This document shows, piece after piece, positions 16,514 to 28,722 of a DNA stretch of 42,938 nucleotides. Source of the DNA: Aeromonas finlandensis (lineage in GTDB: Bacteria > Pseudomonadota > Gammaproteobacteria > Enterobacterales > Aeromonadaceae); the NCBI RefSeq assembly GCF_000764645.1, contig NZ_JRGK01000054.1, positions 1 to 42,938 of the forward strand, in the 5' to 3' direction. The number at the start of each line of letters is the position of its first letter. The first letter of the stretch is position 1. The translations under genes and the position numbers were made by a program. The notes beneath the pieces are model-generated. The model was not told the origin of the DNA and ran no database searches. It saw only the letters and a program-made list of their open reading frames with translations.

Positions 16514-18247
16514 TCACTCCAACCGGAAGTGGCCCACTATCTCCCGCAATCGGTCGTAGGTCTGCCCCATCGCCGCTGAACTGGCCACCGTATCTTCGCC
16601 ATTGTGGGTCAGCTGACGGATCACTTCGGCGATGGCGCTCATGTTGCGATTGATCTCTTCGGCCACCGCGCTCTGCTGCTCGGCAGCCGTAGCGATATGG
16701 CTGATGAGATCGTTGATCTCCACGACCTCTCCCGCCATCAGATCCAGCGACTCGTTGACCCTGGTGGTGTTCTCGGCCGCCCCCTGACAGCTCTGCTTGG
16801 TGTTACCCATGGCATCCACCACCGTTTGGGTGCCCCGCTGCAGGCTGGCCAGCATGGTCTGGATCTCCGCGGTGCTCTTCTGGGTACGGGCCGCGAGGGA
16901 GCGCACCTCATCTGCCACCACCGCAAAGCCGCGCCCCTGCTCACCGGCGCGGGCCGCCTCGATGGCGGCGTTGAGGGCCAGCAGGTTGGTCTGTTCGGCA
17001 ATGCTGCCGATCACCCCCAGCACAGAACCAATCTGCTGCACATCCTGCTGCATCGCTTCGATGGAGCGGGCGGTCTCCTCCACCTCGTCCACCAGCGCCA
17101 TCACGCTGGCCATCGCCTGATCCACCACCTGACGGGACTGGCTCGCCAGCTGTTGGCTCTGGCCGGTCAGTCGGGCGGTACTGGCTGCACTCTCGGAGAC
17201 GGAGACCGCGGTGCGGCTCATCTCGTTGATGGCGGTCACCACCTGCTCGGTCTCGCGCACATGGTCAGCCAGCAGGGACTGGGCGGCGCCGGTCTGACTG
17301 GCCAGCCCCTCGATGCCGCTGTTGAGCTGACCGCTCGCCTGCCGCACCTCCCCCATCATCTCCTGCAACCGCTCGATAAAACGGTTGATCCCAGCCGAGA
17401 TCTGGCCAAGGTCATCCTTGCTGGTCACCGCCAACCGTCGGGTGAGATCACCACTGCCGCGAGAGAGCTCCAGCACCAGATCCCGCAGCGACAGGATGGG
17501 GCGATAAGCCACGTTGAGCGCCAGTATGGCAAGCACCATCACCACCACGGCGACGCCGAGCAGCGCCATGATGATCTGGCCGTTGAGTGCCCGGGTCATG
17601 GCCTGGATGTAGTCGAGGTCGACATAGCCGGTCAGCGTCCAGCTGCTGCCGCGGATATCCAGCTGATTGGGGCGCGCTTCGCTCTCCCCCTGCGGCTTGC
17701 TGTCATAGAGGCGGTTGCCCTGACTGTCGGCCAGCGAGAAGTAGCGACCAGCGCCACTCATCTTCTCCAGCAGGTTTTTGAACTCGCTCATGTCGAGGTA
17801 GTAGAGATAAGCGGAATCGGCGCCGCGCGGCACCAGAATGGTGATGACCGGCTTGCCATCCACCTGTTGCAGCGGGCTGACGGTGATCTGGTTGTTGGCG
17901 GCGGGGATCCGCTTGCGCAGGGCATCAACCTTGGCGCTGTCGTTGATGACCCCGCTCACGTCGAATGCCATGTCGCCGATCACCTTGACGATGTTGTGAA
18001 AGCCGGTCTCTTGCAGGGTCTTCTTGACGTTGGTCACCCCGAAGTTGAGGTTGGCGGCCAACAGGATTTTCTGATTGATGTCGCTGGCCAGCTTCTCTTT
18101 GACCAGGGTGATCTGTTCGTTGATGTTGTGAGTGGCCTGAGTGCGAATGTAGCCACTGATGAAGTGGTTGACGCTGAGCCCGGCGGTGCCGATGGTGACC
18201 AGAATGGCCAGTAGCAGCAAGAGGTAAATCTTGACCTTGAATGGCAT
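16514..18247 (-). CDS. Methyl-accepting chemotaxis protein with periplasmic sensor, in mgl gene cluster
   Basis: This 577-residue chemoreceptor has a first membrane helix (residues 7-25), then a periplasmic sensor of about 170 residues that looks like a single Cache domain (YLYYLDMSEFKNLL, FSLADSQGNRLYDS). A second helix (IIMALLGVAVVVMVLAIL), a HAMP segment (PILSLRDLVLELSRGSGDLTRR) and a methylation/signalling domain with the hairpin tip EQTNLLALNAAIEAARAGEQ follow. There is no C-terminal CheR-docking pentapeptide. The ATG at 18247 follows GGAGGG; a longer frame lacks this. It starts 52 bp after mglC in the same direction, suggesting a galactose-related stimulus, either directly or through MglB as for E. 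coli Trg. That ligand is an inference from position. Confidence 0.9.
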   Translation of the reverse strand: MPFKVKIYLLLLLAILVTIGTAGLSVNHFISGYIRTQATHNINEQITLVKEKLASDINQKILLAANLNFGVTNVKKTLQETGFHNIVKVIGDMAFDVSGVINDSAKVDALRKRIPAANNQITVSPLQQVDGKPVITILVPRGADSAYLYYLDMSEFKNLLEKMSGAGRYFSLADSQGNRLYDSKPQGESEARPNQLDIRGSSWTLTGYVDLDYIQAMTRALNGQIIMALLGVAVVVMVLAILALNVAYRPILSLRDLVLELSRGSGDLTRRLAVTSKDDLGQISAGINRFIERLQEMMGEVRQASGQLNSGIEGLASQTGAAQSLLADHVRETEQVVTAINEMSRTAVSVSESAASTARLTGQSQQLASQSRQVVDQAMASVMALVDEVEETARSIEAMQQDVQQIGSVLGVIGSIAEQTNLLALNAAIEAARAGEQGRGFAVVADEVRSLAARTQKSTAEIQTMLASLQRGTQTVVDAMGNTKQSCQGAAENTTRVNESLDLMAGEVVEINDLISHIATAAEQQSAVAEEINRNMSAIAEVIRQLTHNGEDTVASSAAMGQTYDRLREIVGHFRLE

Positions 18248-18264
18248 GGGTTCCCTCCAGAAGA

Positions 18265-18287
18265 GAGGGCTGGCACTGCCAACCCTC
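18265..18287 (-). other. Stem-loop in the mglC - chemoreceptor gap
   Basis: GAGGGCTGG (18265-18273) and CCAACCCTC (18279-18287) form a nine-pair stem with one wobble pair, in the 52-bp gap between mglC and the chemoreceptor gene. No T-run follows, so it may stabilise the mglC transcript or lower readthrough rather than end it. Confidence 0.5.
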
Positions 18288-18298
18288 CCTGCCAATCG

Positions 18299-19309
18299 TT
18301 ATTTCTTCTTGGCGTACTTCATGGAGTCCAGGGCCACCGCCAGAATGATGATGCCGCCCTTGATGATGAACTGCCAGTAAGGGCTGACCCCGATATAGGT
18401 CAAACCATAGTTGATCAGGGTGAAGATAAGTACGCCGGTGATCACACCCGCGACAGTTCCCACCCCGCCGGCAAACGACACCCCGCCCACCACGCACGCC
18501 GCGATGGCATCCAGCTCGTACATGAAGCCGAGGTTGTTGGTGGCGCTACCGATCCGGCCCGCTTCCAGCATGCCGCCGAAGGCGTAGAAGACCCCCGCCA
18601 GCGCATAGATCATCACCAGATTGACCGCCACGTTGACGCCGGAAACCTTGGCTGCTTCCGGGTTGCCGCCAATGGCGAAGATGTTTTTGCCAAAGCGGGT
18701 CTTGTTCCACAGCACCCAGACAAAGACGCTGGCGATGGCGGCATAGAAGGTGAGATACGAGAGCTTGAATCCTCCTATCCGGATAAACCCTTGGGCAAAG
18801 CTGGAGAAGCGGGGATCAAACCCGGCCACCGGCGACGCCCCTACCGAGTCAAAGTAGAGGGAGTTGATACCGTAGACGATGATCATGGTGCCCAGGGTGG
18901 TAATGAACGGCGTTACATTCAGGTAAGCCACGATGAGACCGTTGACCAGACCGATCAGCGCCCCCACCACGCACACCAGCAGGATCACCACCGGAATGGG
19001 CACCTCCCCCAGCGTCGGGAACACCTTGTTGACGTTGGTCAGCGCCTGCAACATGGTTGCCGCGATGAGTGCCGCCAGACCGACCTGACGACCGGCCGAG
19101 AGATCCGTCCCCTGAGTGATGATGATGCCCGCCACCCCCAGCGCGATGATGACCCGCACCGAGGACTGGGTCAGGATGTTGCTGAAGTTGGTGAGGCTCA
19201 GGAAGGAGGGCTCCTGGATCACGATGACCATGAGCAGCACCAGCAGCACCAAGTAGATGGCGTTTTCCTTGAGCGCCTGCATCAGATTGAAATTTTTAGC
19301 CGACTCCAT
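18299..19309 (-). CDS. mglC: Galactose/methyl-galactoside ABC permease MglC
   Basis: This 336-residue inner-membrane permease of the Mgl importer has the same length as E. coli MglC. It has eight to ten hydrophobic segments beginning AIYLVLLVLLMVIVI. Typical features are SVRVIIALGVAGIIITQGTDLSAGRQVG, the loop NKTRFGKNIFAIGGNPEAAKVSGVNV that contacts the ATPase, and the C-terminal GLTYIGVSPYWQFIIKGGII. ATG 19309 was chosen because it aligns with the E. coli start (MESAKNF); an upstream extension is not family-like. It starts 16 bp after mglA and is translated with it as one operon. Confidence 0.95.
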   Translation of the reverse strand: MESAKNFNLMQALKENAIYLVLLVLLMVIVIQEPSFLSLTNFSNILTQSSVRVIIALGVAGIIITQGTDLSAGRQVGLAALIAATMLQALTNVNKVFPTLGEVPIPVVILLVCVVGALIGLVNGLIVAYLNVTPFITTLGTMIIVYGINSLYFDSVGASPVAGFDPRFSSFAQGFIRIGGFKLSYLTFYAAIASVFVWVLWNKTRFGKNIFAIGGNPEAAKVSGVNVAVNLVMIYALAGVFYAFGGMLEAGRIGSATNNLGFMYELDAIAACVVGGVSFAGGVGTVAGVITGVLIFTLINYGLTYIGVSPYWQFIIKGGIIILAVALDSMKYAKKK

Positions 19310-19325
19310 AAATGTCTTCCTGTCT

Positions 19326-20846
19326 CTAGAGGTACAGAGATGCCAGGCGCAGTATCTCGCTCTGGTCAGTTTCTTTGGTATTGACGATCCCGGCGACCCG
19401 GCCATTGCTCATCACCATGATGCGGTCAGTGATCCCCAGCAACTCCGGCATCTCCGACGAGATGATGATGATCCCTTTGTCCTTCTTCGCCAGCTCCAGG
19501 ATGAGCTGGTAGATCTCGAACTTGGCCCCCACGTCGATGCCGCGGGTTGGCTCGTCGAGCATCAGGATCTCCGGCTGGGTCAGCAGCCAGCGACCGATGA
19601 TCACCTTCTGCTGGTTGCCCCCGGAGAGGGAACCGATCTGGGTCTGCTGGGTCGGCGTCTTGACCCGCATGGAGTCGATCACCCACTGGGTGTCGCTCTT
19701 CATCTTGTTATCGCTGAGCAGCCCCATGGAGCCTTTGTAGCTGTCCATGTTGGCGATCAGGGAGTTGAAGGCGATATCAAGCCGGGAGTAGATACCGGTG
19801 GAGCGGCGCTCTTCCGTCACCAGCGCAAAGCCGTTGCGGATCGCTTCGTGGGCATTGTGGTTGGCCACCTCTTTGCCGTGTAGCTTGATGCTGCCCTGGC
19901 TGCGATCGCGAATACCGAACAGGGTCTCGACGATATCGGTGCGCTTGGCCCCCACCAGCCCGGCGATGCCGAGGATCTCCCCCTTGTGCAGGTTGAAGGT
20001 CACATCCTGAATGGAGGGCTGGTTCTTCGCCGTCAGGTGTTCGATCTCGAGGATCACCTCTTTCGGCTGGTTGGTTTTTTCCGGGAAGCGCTGGGTCAGT
20101 TCACGGCCGACCATCATGCCGATGATCTGATCCATGGTCATACCCTTGAGCGGCTGGGTTGCCACCCACTGGCCATCCCGCAATATGGTGATCTCGTCAC
20201 AGAGCTGGAAGATCTCCTCCATCTTGTGAGAGATGTAGACGATGCCGCACCCCTTATCCTTCAACTTGTTGATGATCTTGAAGAGGTGGTTCACCTCTTT
20301 CTCGGTCAGGGAGGAGGTGGGTTCGTCCATGATGACGATCTTGGCATCGTAGGAAAACGCCTTGGCGATCTCGATCATCTGCATCTGGGAGACCGACAGG
20401 GTCGCTACCTTCACCTTGGGGTCGATGTCGATGTCGAGCTCATCGAAGATGCGCTTGGTGTCGTCATACATCTTGCCGTGGTCGATAAACCACCCCTTGG
20501 TGGGGTAGCGGCCGAGCCACATGTTGTCCATCACGGTACGCTGCAACACCAGGTTGAGCTCCTGATGCACCATGGAGACGCCATTTTCCAGCGCCTCTTT
20601 CGAGGAGGTGAAGTTGATCTCCTGCCCCTTGAAGAAGATCTTGCCCTGATCCTTCTCGTAAATGCCGAACAGGCACTTGAGCAGTGTGGATTTTCCCGCT
20701 CCGTTCTCGCCCATCAACGCATGCACAGAATGAGGACGGACCCGTAAATTGACATTATCGAGTGCCTTGACGCCGGGAAAGCTCTTACTGACGTCAATCA
20801 TCTCCAACAGCCATTCTGATTGTTGCTGTGTTGTCATATCAGCCAT
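19326..20846 (-). CDS. mglA: Galactose/methyl-galactoside ABC ATPase MglA
   Basis: This protein of about 506 residues has two fused ABC domains and powers galactose import by MglBC. The first domain has Walker [13 protein letters not shown], signature [14 protein letters not shown] and Walker [11 protein letters not shown]. The second has the degenerate Walker [13 protein letters not shown], signature [12 protein letters not shown] and Walker [11 protein letters not shown]. It matches E. coli MglA nearly residue by residue. Starts are ambiguous: ATG 20846 gives a 16-residue lead to LLEM as in E. coli, ATG 20837 gives a shorter one, and a TTG at 20870 lies inside the upstream terminator hairpin and is unlikely. 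Neither ATG has a strong ribosome site, which would itself lower its yield relative to MglB. Confidence 0.94.
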   Translation of the reverse strand: MADMTTQQQSEWLLEMIDVSKSFPGVKALDNVNLRVRPHSVHALMGENGAGKSTLLKCLFGIYEKDQGKIFFKGQEINFTSSKEALENGVSMVHQELNLVLQRTVMDNMWLGRYPTKGWFIDHGKMYDDTKRIFDELDIDIDPKVKVATLSVSQMQMIEIAKAFSYDAKIVIMDEPTSSLTEKEVNHLFKIINKLKDKGCGIVYISHKMEEIFQLCDEITILRDGQWVATQPLKGMTMDQIIGMMVGRELTQRFPEKTNQPKEVILEIEHLTAKNQPSIQDVTFNLHKGEILGIAGLVGAKRTDIVETLFGIRDRSQGSIKLHGKEVANHNAHEAIRNGFALVTEERRSTGIYSRLDIAFNSLIANMDSYKGSMGLLSDNKMKSDTQWVIDSMRVKTPTQQTQIGSLSGGNQQKVIIGRWLLTQPEILMLDEPTRGIDVGAKFEIYQLILELAKKDKGIIIISSEMPELLGITDRIMVMSNGRVAGIVNTKETDQSEILRLASLYL

Positions 20847-20858
20847 CACATCTGGTTG

Positions 20859-20887
20859 AAAAAAGGGCAAGGGGATCTCCCTTGCCC
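20859..20887 (-). terminator. Intrinsic terminator/attenuator between mglB and mglA
   Basis: On the minus strand, GGGCAAGGG pairs perfectly with CCCTTGCCC around a five-base loop (plus coordinates 20865-20887) and is followed at once by six T (20864-20859). It sits in the 53-bp gap after mglB. A partial terminator here would give more binding protein than ATPase and permease. In E. coli the same effect is credited to an mRNA-stabilising hairpin in this gap. Confidence 0.8.
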
Positions 20888-20899
20888 TGGAGGGGGGAA

Positions 20900-21889
20900 T
20901 TACTCGAATTGGGACAGGTTGTCTTTATCCACACCAACGTAGGCAACACGCACTACCTTGTCGACGATATTCCACTTGGTGCCTTCACCGGCCGGTTTGC
21001 CTTCAGCCAAGTTCTTGGTCAGTTCGAAGGTCGCTTTGGCCTGGTTGGCCGCATCGTTCAGCACGGTACCCGCCATGGCACCACTCTTGACCATGGCCAG
21101 CGCTTCCGGCAGCGCATCGACGCCGAACACCGGAATGGCGTTCTTGCCCTGTGCTTTCAGTGATTCAACTGCGCCCATTGCCATGCCGTCGTTGTTGGCG
21201 ATGACCACTTCGATCTTGTTGGCGTTGGGGCCGGAGATCCAGGCATCCATCTTGTCTTTCGCCATGGCGGTATCCCACATACCGGTATCCATGTGCAGTT
21301 GCTGGGTCTTGACACCGCCATCGTTCAGAGTCTTGACCACGTAAGAGGTACGCGCTTCCGCGTCCGGGTGGCCCGGCTCCCCTTTCAGCAGCACGAACTG
21401 GATCACGCCATCCTTGTTCAGATCCCACTCCGGATGGGCTTTCCAGTGTTTGGCAATCAGCTGACCCTGGATGATCCCTGACTCCTTGGAGTCGGTCCCC
21501 ACGTAGTAAGCCTTGTCATAGCTGGCCAGATCGGTAGCACTCGGCTCCTTGTTGTAGAAGACCACCGGGATATCTTCACCGCGTGCCTTCTCAATCACCA
21601 CCGGCGCCGCAGCCGGGTCAACCAGGTTGATGGCCAGCGCCTTCACCCCTTTGGCCAGCAGCACGTCGATCTGGTCGTTCTGCTTGGACTGGTCGTTCTG
21701 GGAGTCGTTCATCAGCAGCTCAACCCCGGGGTTGGCAGCCGCTTCCTTCTCGATCGCCTTGCGTACCACCGCCATGAAGTTGTCGTCATATTTGTAGACG
21801 GTCACCCCGATGCGGGTTTCAGCGTGGGCAGCAGTGGCACCAGCCATCAGGCCCAGCAGCAGGGCGGCAACGGTCGTCATTTTTTTCAT
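20900..21889 (-). CDS. mglB: Galactose/glucose periplasmic binding protein MglB
   Basis: This 329-residue periplasmic protein binds D-galactose or D-glucose for MglAC and, in E. coli, presents it to the Trg chemoreceptor. It has a signal peptide [23 protein letters not shown] cleaved before ETRIGV. Sugar-binding and hinge segments include [83 protein letters not shown] and [12 protein letters not shown]. The acidic calcium-site stretch is also present ([10 protein letters not shown]). The ATG at 21889 has GGAG seven bases upstream. Its promoter has the GalR-type operator, CRP-like site and -10 arrangement shared with lacZ and galE. Confidence 0.96.
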   Translation of the reverse strand: MKKMTTVAALLLGLMAGATAAHAETRIGVTVYKYDDNFMAVVRKAIEKEAAANPGVELLMNDSQNDQSKQNDQIDVLLAKGVKALAINLVDPAAAPVVIEKARGEDIPVVFYNKEPSATDLASYDKAYYVGTDSKESGIIQGQLIAKHWKAHPEWDLNKDGVIQFVLLKGEPGHPDAEARTSYVVKTLNDGGVKTQQLHMDTGMWDTAMAKDKMDAWISGPNANKIEVVIANNDGMAMGAVESLKAQGKNAIPVFGVDALPEALAMVKSGAMAGTVLNDAANQAKATFELTKNLAEGKPAGEGTKWNIVDKVVRVAYVGVDKDNLSQFE

Positions 21890-21952
21890 TGTGTGTGCTC
21901 CGATGTATCTATCTGTGTTGTAGGGTGGCGAGCAATTGAGCAAGCGCCAATC

Positions 21953-22014
21953 AATGTAATCAGTTTGTTGTCATTTCTTCTGTGATCATGACGACAAAAT
22001 GAAAACGATTACAC
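21953..22014 (-). promoter_or_regulatory. mglB promoter: GalR-type operator, CRP-like site and -10
   Basis: On the minus strand, GTGTAATCGTTTTCAT (22014-21999) matches the GalR/GalS operator pattern with one imperfect arm. A CRP-like site, TGTGA-N6-CGACA read on plus at 21981-21996, is centred 18 bp closer to the gene. A -10 element TACATT lies at 21958-21953. With transcription starting near 21947 the CRP site centres at about -41.5 and the operator near -60, as at E. coli gal. Confidence 0.7.
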
Positions 22015-22131
22015 TCTGTTACATTGAATCTTTTTCTTATTTTTCAAAAACATAAATCCAATCACCAACTTACGGACTCAATCTGTTCCGCAGCATTGAG
22101 GCTAGTCGCTAACCGGCTGTTGTCAAAAGAC

Positions 22132-25191
<3,060 letters not shown>

Positions 25192-25224
25192 TCACTCTCT
25201 CCCTGCTGATTGGAAAACGTATTC

Positions 25225-25286
25225 AGTCTAGAGAAGTATGACGCAGGGAACGGCGATCTCGCTCACACAGATGTAAACGATTACAC
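25225..25286 (-). promoter_or_regulatory. lacZ promoter: GalR-type operator, CRP-like site and -10
   Basis: The plus-strand operator ATGTAAACGATTACAC spans 25271-25286, centred 25278.5. On the minus strand, TGTGA-N6-TCGCC (25267-25252, centre 25259.5) is CRP-like and TAGACT (25230-25225) is a fair -10. With a start near 25218 the CRP site is at -41.5 and the operator at -60.5, the classic E. coli gal geometry. The leader to lacZ is about 27 nt. Confidence 0.72.
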
Positions 25287-25348
25287 TGATTTTGTTAAGT
25301 AAAGCGGAGTAAAAATGATTAAAAATAGGTAAAACAATAACTGTGCAA

Positions 25349-25370
25349 GAAACGGCCCCGAACAGGGCCG
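25349..25370 (-). terminator. Probable galR terminator
   Basis: On the minus strand, CGGCCC (25370-25365) and GGGCCG (25358-25353) form a stem with a six-base loop followed by TTTCTT. It lies 11 bp after the galR stop and before the lacZ promoter. Confidence 0.65.
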
Positions 25371-25380
25371 CAAAAGGGGG

Positions 25381-26388
25381 CTATCCGGCCCGAACCGGTG
25401 CCACCGAGTGGCGATTGATCAGGGTGGGGGTGTAGATCCGGCTCTGGGTCGCTTCACTCTCACCCGCCGCCAGCTGAATGGCCAGCTTGGCCGCCTGGGC
25501 CGCCATCAGCTCGATGGGATAGCGCATGGTGGAGAGCTTGGGCCTCAGGTATCTGGCATAGATGATGTCATCGAAGCCCACCACCGAGACCTCCTCCGGC
25601 ACCCGCAGGCCGTTGTCCGCCAGCACCGAGATGGCACCGGCCGCCATGGCATCGTTATAGGCCACCACCGCGGTCACCTTGAGCCCCTTGGCCAGCAGGT
25701 TGAGCATGGCGCGCTCGCCCCCCTCCTCGTTCGGCGTACCGCTCTCGATAAGCTCGGGATCGGCGGCCAGACCCGCCTCCATCAGCCCATCCTGATAGCC
25801 CTGCAGGCGCAAGGTGGCATCCTCGATGGCGTGATCAGAGCTGATAAAGGCGATGTGGCGATGGCCAAGATCGATCAGATGACGGGTCGCCGTAGCCGCC
25901 CCCAGCCGGTTATTGAGGGCGATACAGCGCCCCTTGAGAGCAGCAATATCGCGGTTGATCAGCACCATGCCGGGCACCCGCATGGCGTAATCGCAAAGCT
26001 CCTCGTCACTCAACGCCTTGCTGTGCACCACCAGCGCCTCGCAGCGCTTGCCGATCAGCAGCTCGATCGCTTCGCGCTCCTGCCGCGCCTTGTGAAAACC
26101 GTTACCCATCAGCAGGTGGAGGTTCTGCTCGACGGCTACGCCCGAGACCCCCTTCACCAGGGCACCGAAGAAGGGATCGGCCACGTCACCCACCACCACC
26201 CCCATGGTGTCACAGGTCTGGCTGACCAGTGCCCGCGCGTTGGCGTTGGGGGTGTAGCCCAGTTCGGCCATGGCTTTCTGCACCACTTCGCGAGACGCAG
26301 CGCTGGCCTTGGGGGAGTTGTTCATCACCCGTGAAACCGTTGCCACCGATACATTGGCCAAACGGGCGACATCCTTGATGGTGCTCAT
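25381..26388 (-). CDS. galR: GalR/GalS-type LacI-family repressor
   Basis: This 335-residue LacI-family regulator has the N-terminal helix-turn-helix STIKDVARLANVSVATVSRV (residues 2-21) and the hinge RALVSQTCDT. The sugar-binding core contains DVADPFFGALVKGV, VLINRD, ALNNRLGAATATRHLIDLGHRHIAFI, AYNDAMAAGAISVL and VSVVGFDD. It resembles E. coli GalR and GalS throughout. Galactose as inducer and the nearby gal, lac and mgl operators as targets are inferred from the family and context. ATG 26388 aligns with E. coli; a 47-residue upstream extension is rejected. The gene is divergent from galE and shares the operator at 26494-26509. A consensus -10 TATAAT on the minus strand (26430-26425) and a CRP-like site (26473-26488) precede it. 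Confidence 0.93.
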   Translation of the reverse strand: MSTIKDVARLANVSVATVSRVMNNSPKASAASREVVQKAMAELGYTPNANARALVSQTCDTMGVVVGDVADPFFGALVKGVSGVAVEQNLHLLMGNGFHKARQEREAIELLIGKRCEALVVHSKALSDEELCDYAMRVPGMVLINRDIAALKGRCIALNNRLGAATATRHLIDLGHRHIAFISSDHAIEDATLRLQGYQDGLMEAGLAADPELIESGTPNEEGGERAMLNLLAKGLKVTAVVAYNDAMAAGAISVLADNGLRVPEEVSVVGFDDIIYARYLRPKLSTMRYPIELMAAQAAKLAIQLAAGESEATQSRIYTPTLINRHSVAPVRAG

Positions 26389-26424
26389 GCTGTTTTCACT
26401 TATTTCACTGTGCAATAGAGCACC

Positions 26425-26558
26425 ATTATACCCAGCAAACCTATTGAAAACAGGGTTTAAGAGAATATCTGCTGTCACGATGATCACAAAACAGTGTAAT
26501 CGTTTACACTGTTTTGCAAGCGAGCTCACAGTTTGGCCACCACACCCTCGGCTAGACT
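26425..26558. promoter_or_regulatory. Divergent galR/galE promoter region with central GalR operator
   Basis: The operator GTGTAATCGTTTACAC (26494-26509) lies inside a 24-bp palindrome (26490-26513) broken only at its centre. To the right, CRP-like TGCAA-N6-TCACA (26515-26530) and -10 TAGACT (26553-26558) fit a galE start near 26564, again with CRP at about -41.5. To the left, TGTCA-N6-TCACA (26473-26488) and TATAAT read on minus (26430-26425) fit galR. The gene pair thus shares one operator flanked by two CRP-like sites. Confidence 0.75.
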
Positions 26559-26589
26559 CCTTCCAGACACTTTTTCAGTGGAGAGCAAG

Positions 26590-27603
26590 ATGAACGTTCT
26601 GGTCACCGGCGGTTGCGGATATATCGGCAGCCACACCTGTCTGGCCCTGCAAGCGGCAGGCATGAATCCCGTGGTAGTCGACAACCTCGGCAACAGCAAA
26701 CGCAGCGTGCTGGCGCGAATCGCCGCCATCAGCGGCCAGCAACCCGTGTTCTATCAAGGGGATATTCGCGATGCCGCCCTGCTGGACCGGATCTTCGCCG
26801 AGCAGCAGATCGACGCAGTGATCCACTTTGCCGCCCTGAAAGCGGTCGGTGAATCGACCCGCATTCCGCTGGATTACTACGAGAACAACCTCGGCGGCAC
26901 CCTCACCCTGTTGCAGGCGATGAAACGGGCCGGGGTGCACAATCTGGTATTCAGCTCCTCGGCCACCGTCTACGGCGATCCGGCCAGCCTGCCGATCCGC
27001 GAGGATTTCCCCCGCAGCGCCACCAACCCCTACGGACGATCCAAGCTGATCATCGAGGAGATCCTCGAAGATCTGCAACTGGCTGAGTCCCACTGGAGCA
27101 TGACCCTGCTGCGCTACTTCAATCCGGTCGGCGCCCACGAATCGGGCACCATGGGGGAAGACCCGCAGGGCATCCCCAACAACCTGATGCCCTATATCAC
27201 TCAAGTAGCCATTGGCCGTCGCGACTGCCTCTCGGTCTTTGGAAACGATTACCCCACTATGGATGGCACCGGCGTACGCGACTACATCCACGTGATGGAT
27301 CTCGCCGAGGGACACGTCAAGGCACTGCAACACTGCGCCAACAAGGGTGCCGTGCACACCTACAACCTGGGCACCGGTCAGGGCCAGAGCGTGTTGCAGC
27401 TGGTCGCCGCTTTCTCCAATGCCTGTGGCAAGCCGCTGCCGTTTCGCATCGAACCACGTCGCCCCGGCGACATCGCCGCCTGCTGGGCCGATCCGACCAA
27501 GGCAGAGCGCGAACTGGGCTGGCAGGCGATCCGGGATATCGACGCCATGTGCGCCGACAGCTGGCGCTGGCAATCCGCCAACCCGAACGGTTACGAGGAG
27601 TAG
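26590..27603 (+). CDS. galE: UDP-glucose 4-epimerase GalE
   Basis: This 337-residue cytoplasmic NAD-bound epimerase interconverts UDP-galactose and UDP-glucose. The Rossmann motif is GGCGYIGSH at residues 7-15. The catalytic pair is Ser/Thr in SSSATVYGDP and Tyr/Lys in NPYGRSKLIIEE, followed by LRYFNPVGAHESG and DGTGVRDYIHVMDLA. All are as in E. coli GalE. ATG 26590 follows GGAGAG; an earlier in-frame start would fall inside the promoter. It is the first gene of galETKM. Note a GalR-operator-like sequence inside the gene near 27241. Confidence 0.97.
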   Translation: MNVLVTGGCGYIGSHTCLALQAAGMNPVVVDNLGNSKRSVLARIAAISGQQPVFYQGDIRDAALLDRIFAEQQIDAVIHFAALKAVGESTRIPLDYYENNLGGTLTLLQAMKRAGVHNLVFSSSATVYGDPASLPIREDFPRSATNPYGRSKLIIEEILEDLQLAESHWSMTLLRYFNPVGAHESGTMGEDPQGIPNNLMPYITQVAIGRRDCLSVFGNDYPTMDGTGVRDYIHVMDLAEGHVKALQHCANKGAVHTYNLGTGQGQSVLQLVAAFSNACGKPLPFRIEPRRPGDIAACWADPTKAERELGWQAIRDIDAMCADSWRWQSANPNGYEE

Positions 27604-27663
27604 GCCCGCCTGCTCCCCGTTAATAAATGACTTTATTTTTCAATATCTTATTCAGGAGAGATG

Positions 27664-28722
27664 ATGTTCAACCCCGTCGATCATCCCCATCGCCGCTTCA
27701 ACCCGCTGACCGGCCAGTATGTGCTGGTCTCCCCCCACCGGGCCAAACGCCCCTGGCAGGGACAGGTGGAGAAGGTGAGTCAGGCCCCCAAACAGGCCCA
27801 CGATCCCGACTGCTTCCTCTGCGCGGGCAACACCCGGGTCACCGGTGACATCAACCCCGACTACAAGGGCACCTTCGTTTTTACCAACGACTTCGCCGCC
27901 CTGATGCAGGATACCCCGGCCGCCGACAACGCAGGCGACCCCCTGCTGAAGCTGGAGGCCGCCCGCGGCACCAGCCGGGTCATCTGCTTCTCGCCGGATC
28001 ACGGCAAGACCCTGCCCGAACTGCCGCTGCCCGCCATCGAAGGGGTGATCACCACTTGGATGGATCAGGTCGCCGAGCTGTCGGCCCAGTGGGAGTGGGT
28101 GCAGGTCTTTGAAAACAAAGGGGCCGTCATGGGCTGCTCCAATCCGCACCCCCACGGCCAGATCTGGGGCAGCGACTTCCTGCCCAACGAGATCGCCCGC
28201 GAAGAGCAGCACCAGCGCGACTGGCTGGCCGAGCATGGCCGCCCCATGCTGCTCGAATATGTGGGGCGGGAGCTGGCGGATCGCTCGCGCATCGTAGTGG
28301 AGACCGAACACTGGCTCGCCGTGGTCCCCTTCTGGGCCGCCTGGCCGTTCGAAACCCTGCTGCTGCCCAAGGCGCACGTCCCCTCCATGCTCAACCTGAC
28401 CAAGGCCCAGCAGCAGGATCTGGCGGTGGCGCTCAAGGAGCTCACCAGCCGCTACGACAACCTGTTCGAGTGCAGCTTCCCCTACTCCATGGGCTGGCAT
28501 TTTGCACCGCCCAAGTCGGAGTGCCCCGAGGCGTGGCAACTGCATGCCCACTTCTATCCGCCCCTGCTGCGCTCCGCCACCGTGCGCAAATTCATGGTGG
28601 GCTTCGAGATGCTGGCCGAGACCCAGCGCGACCTTACCCCGGAGCAGGCTGCCGAACGGCTGCGTGCCCTGAGCCCCATTCACTACAACCAGACCAGCCA
28701 CACCAATGAGGAGGCCCTATGA
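27664..28722 (+). CDS. galT: Galactose-1-phosphate uridylyltransferase GalT
   Basis: This 352-residue enzyme transfers UMP from UDP-glucose to galactose-1-phosphate. The zinc-binding [26 protein letters not shown] with the nucleophilic His, and the C-terminal [29 protein letters not shown] all match E. coli GalT. Two ATGs are adjacent; the second (27664) is better spaced from AGGAG (27654-27658) than the first (27661). It follows galE after about 60 AT-rich bases and overlaps galK by ATGA. Confidence 0.97.
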   Translation: MFNPVDHPHRRFNPLTGQYVLVSPHRAKRPWQGQVEKVSQAPKQAHDPDCFLCAGNTRVTGDINPDYKGTFVFTNDFAALMQDTPAADNAGDPLLKLEAARGTSRVICFSPDHGKTLPELPLPAIEGVITTWMDQVAELSAQWEWVQVFENKGAVMGCSNPHPHGQIWGSDFLPNEIAREEQHQRDWLAEHGRPMLLEYVGRELADRSRIVVETEHWLAVVPFWAAWPFETLLLPKAHVPSMLNLTKAQQQDLAVALKELTSRYDNLFECSFPYSMGWHFAPPKSECPEAWQLHAHFYPPLLRSATVRKFMVGFEMLAETQRDLTPEQAAERLRALSPIHYNQTSHTNEEAL

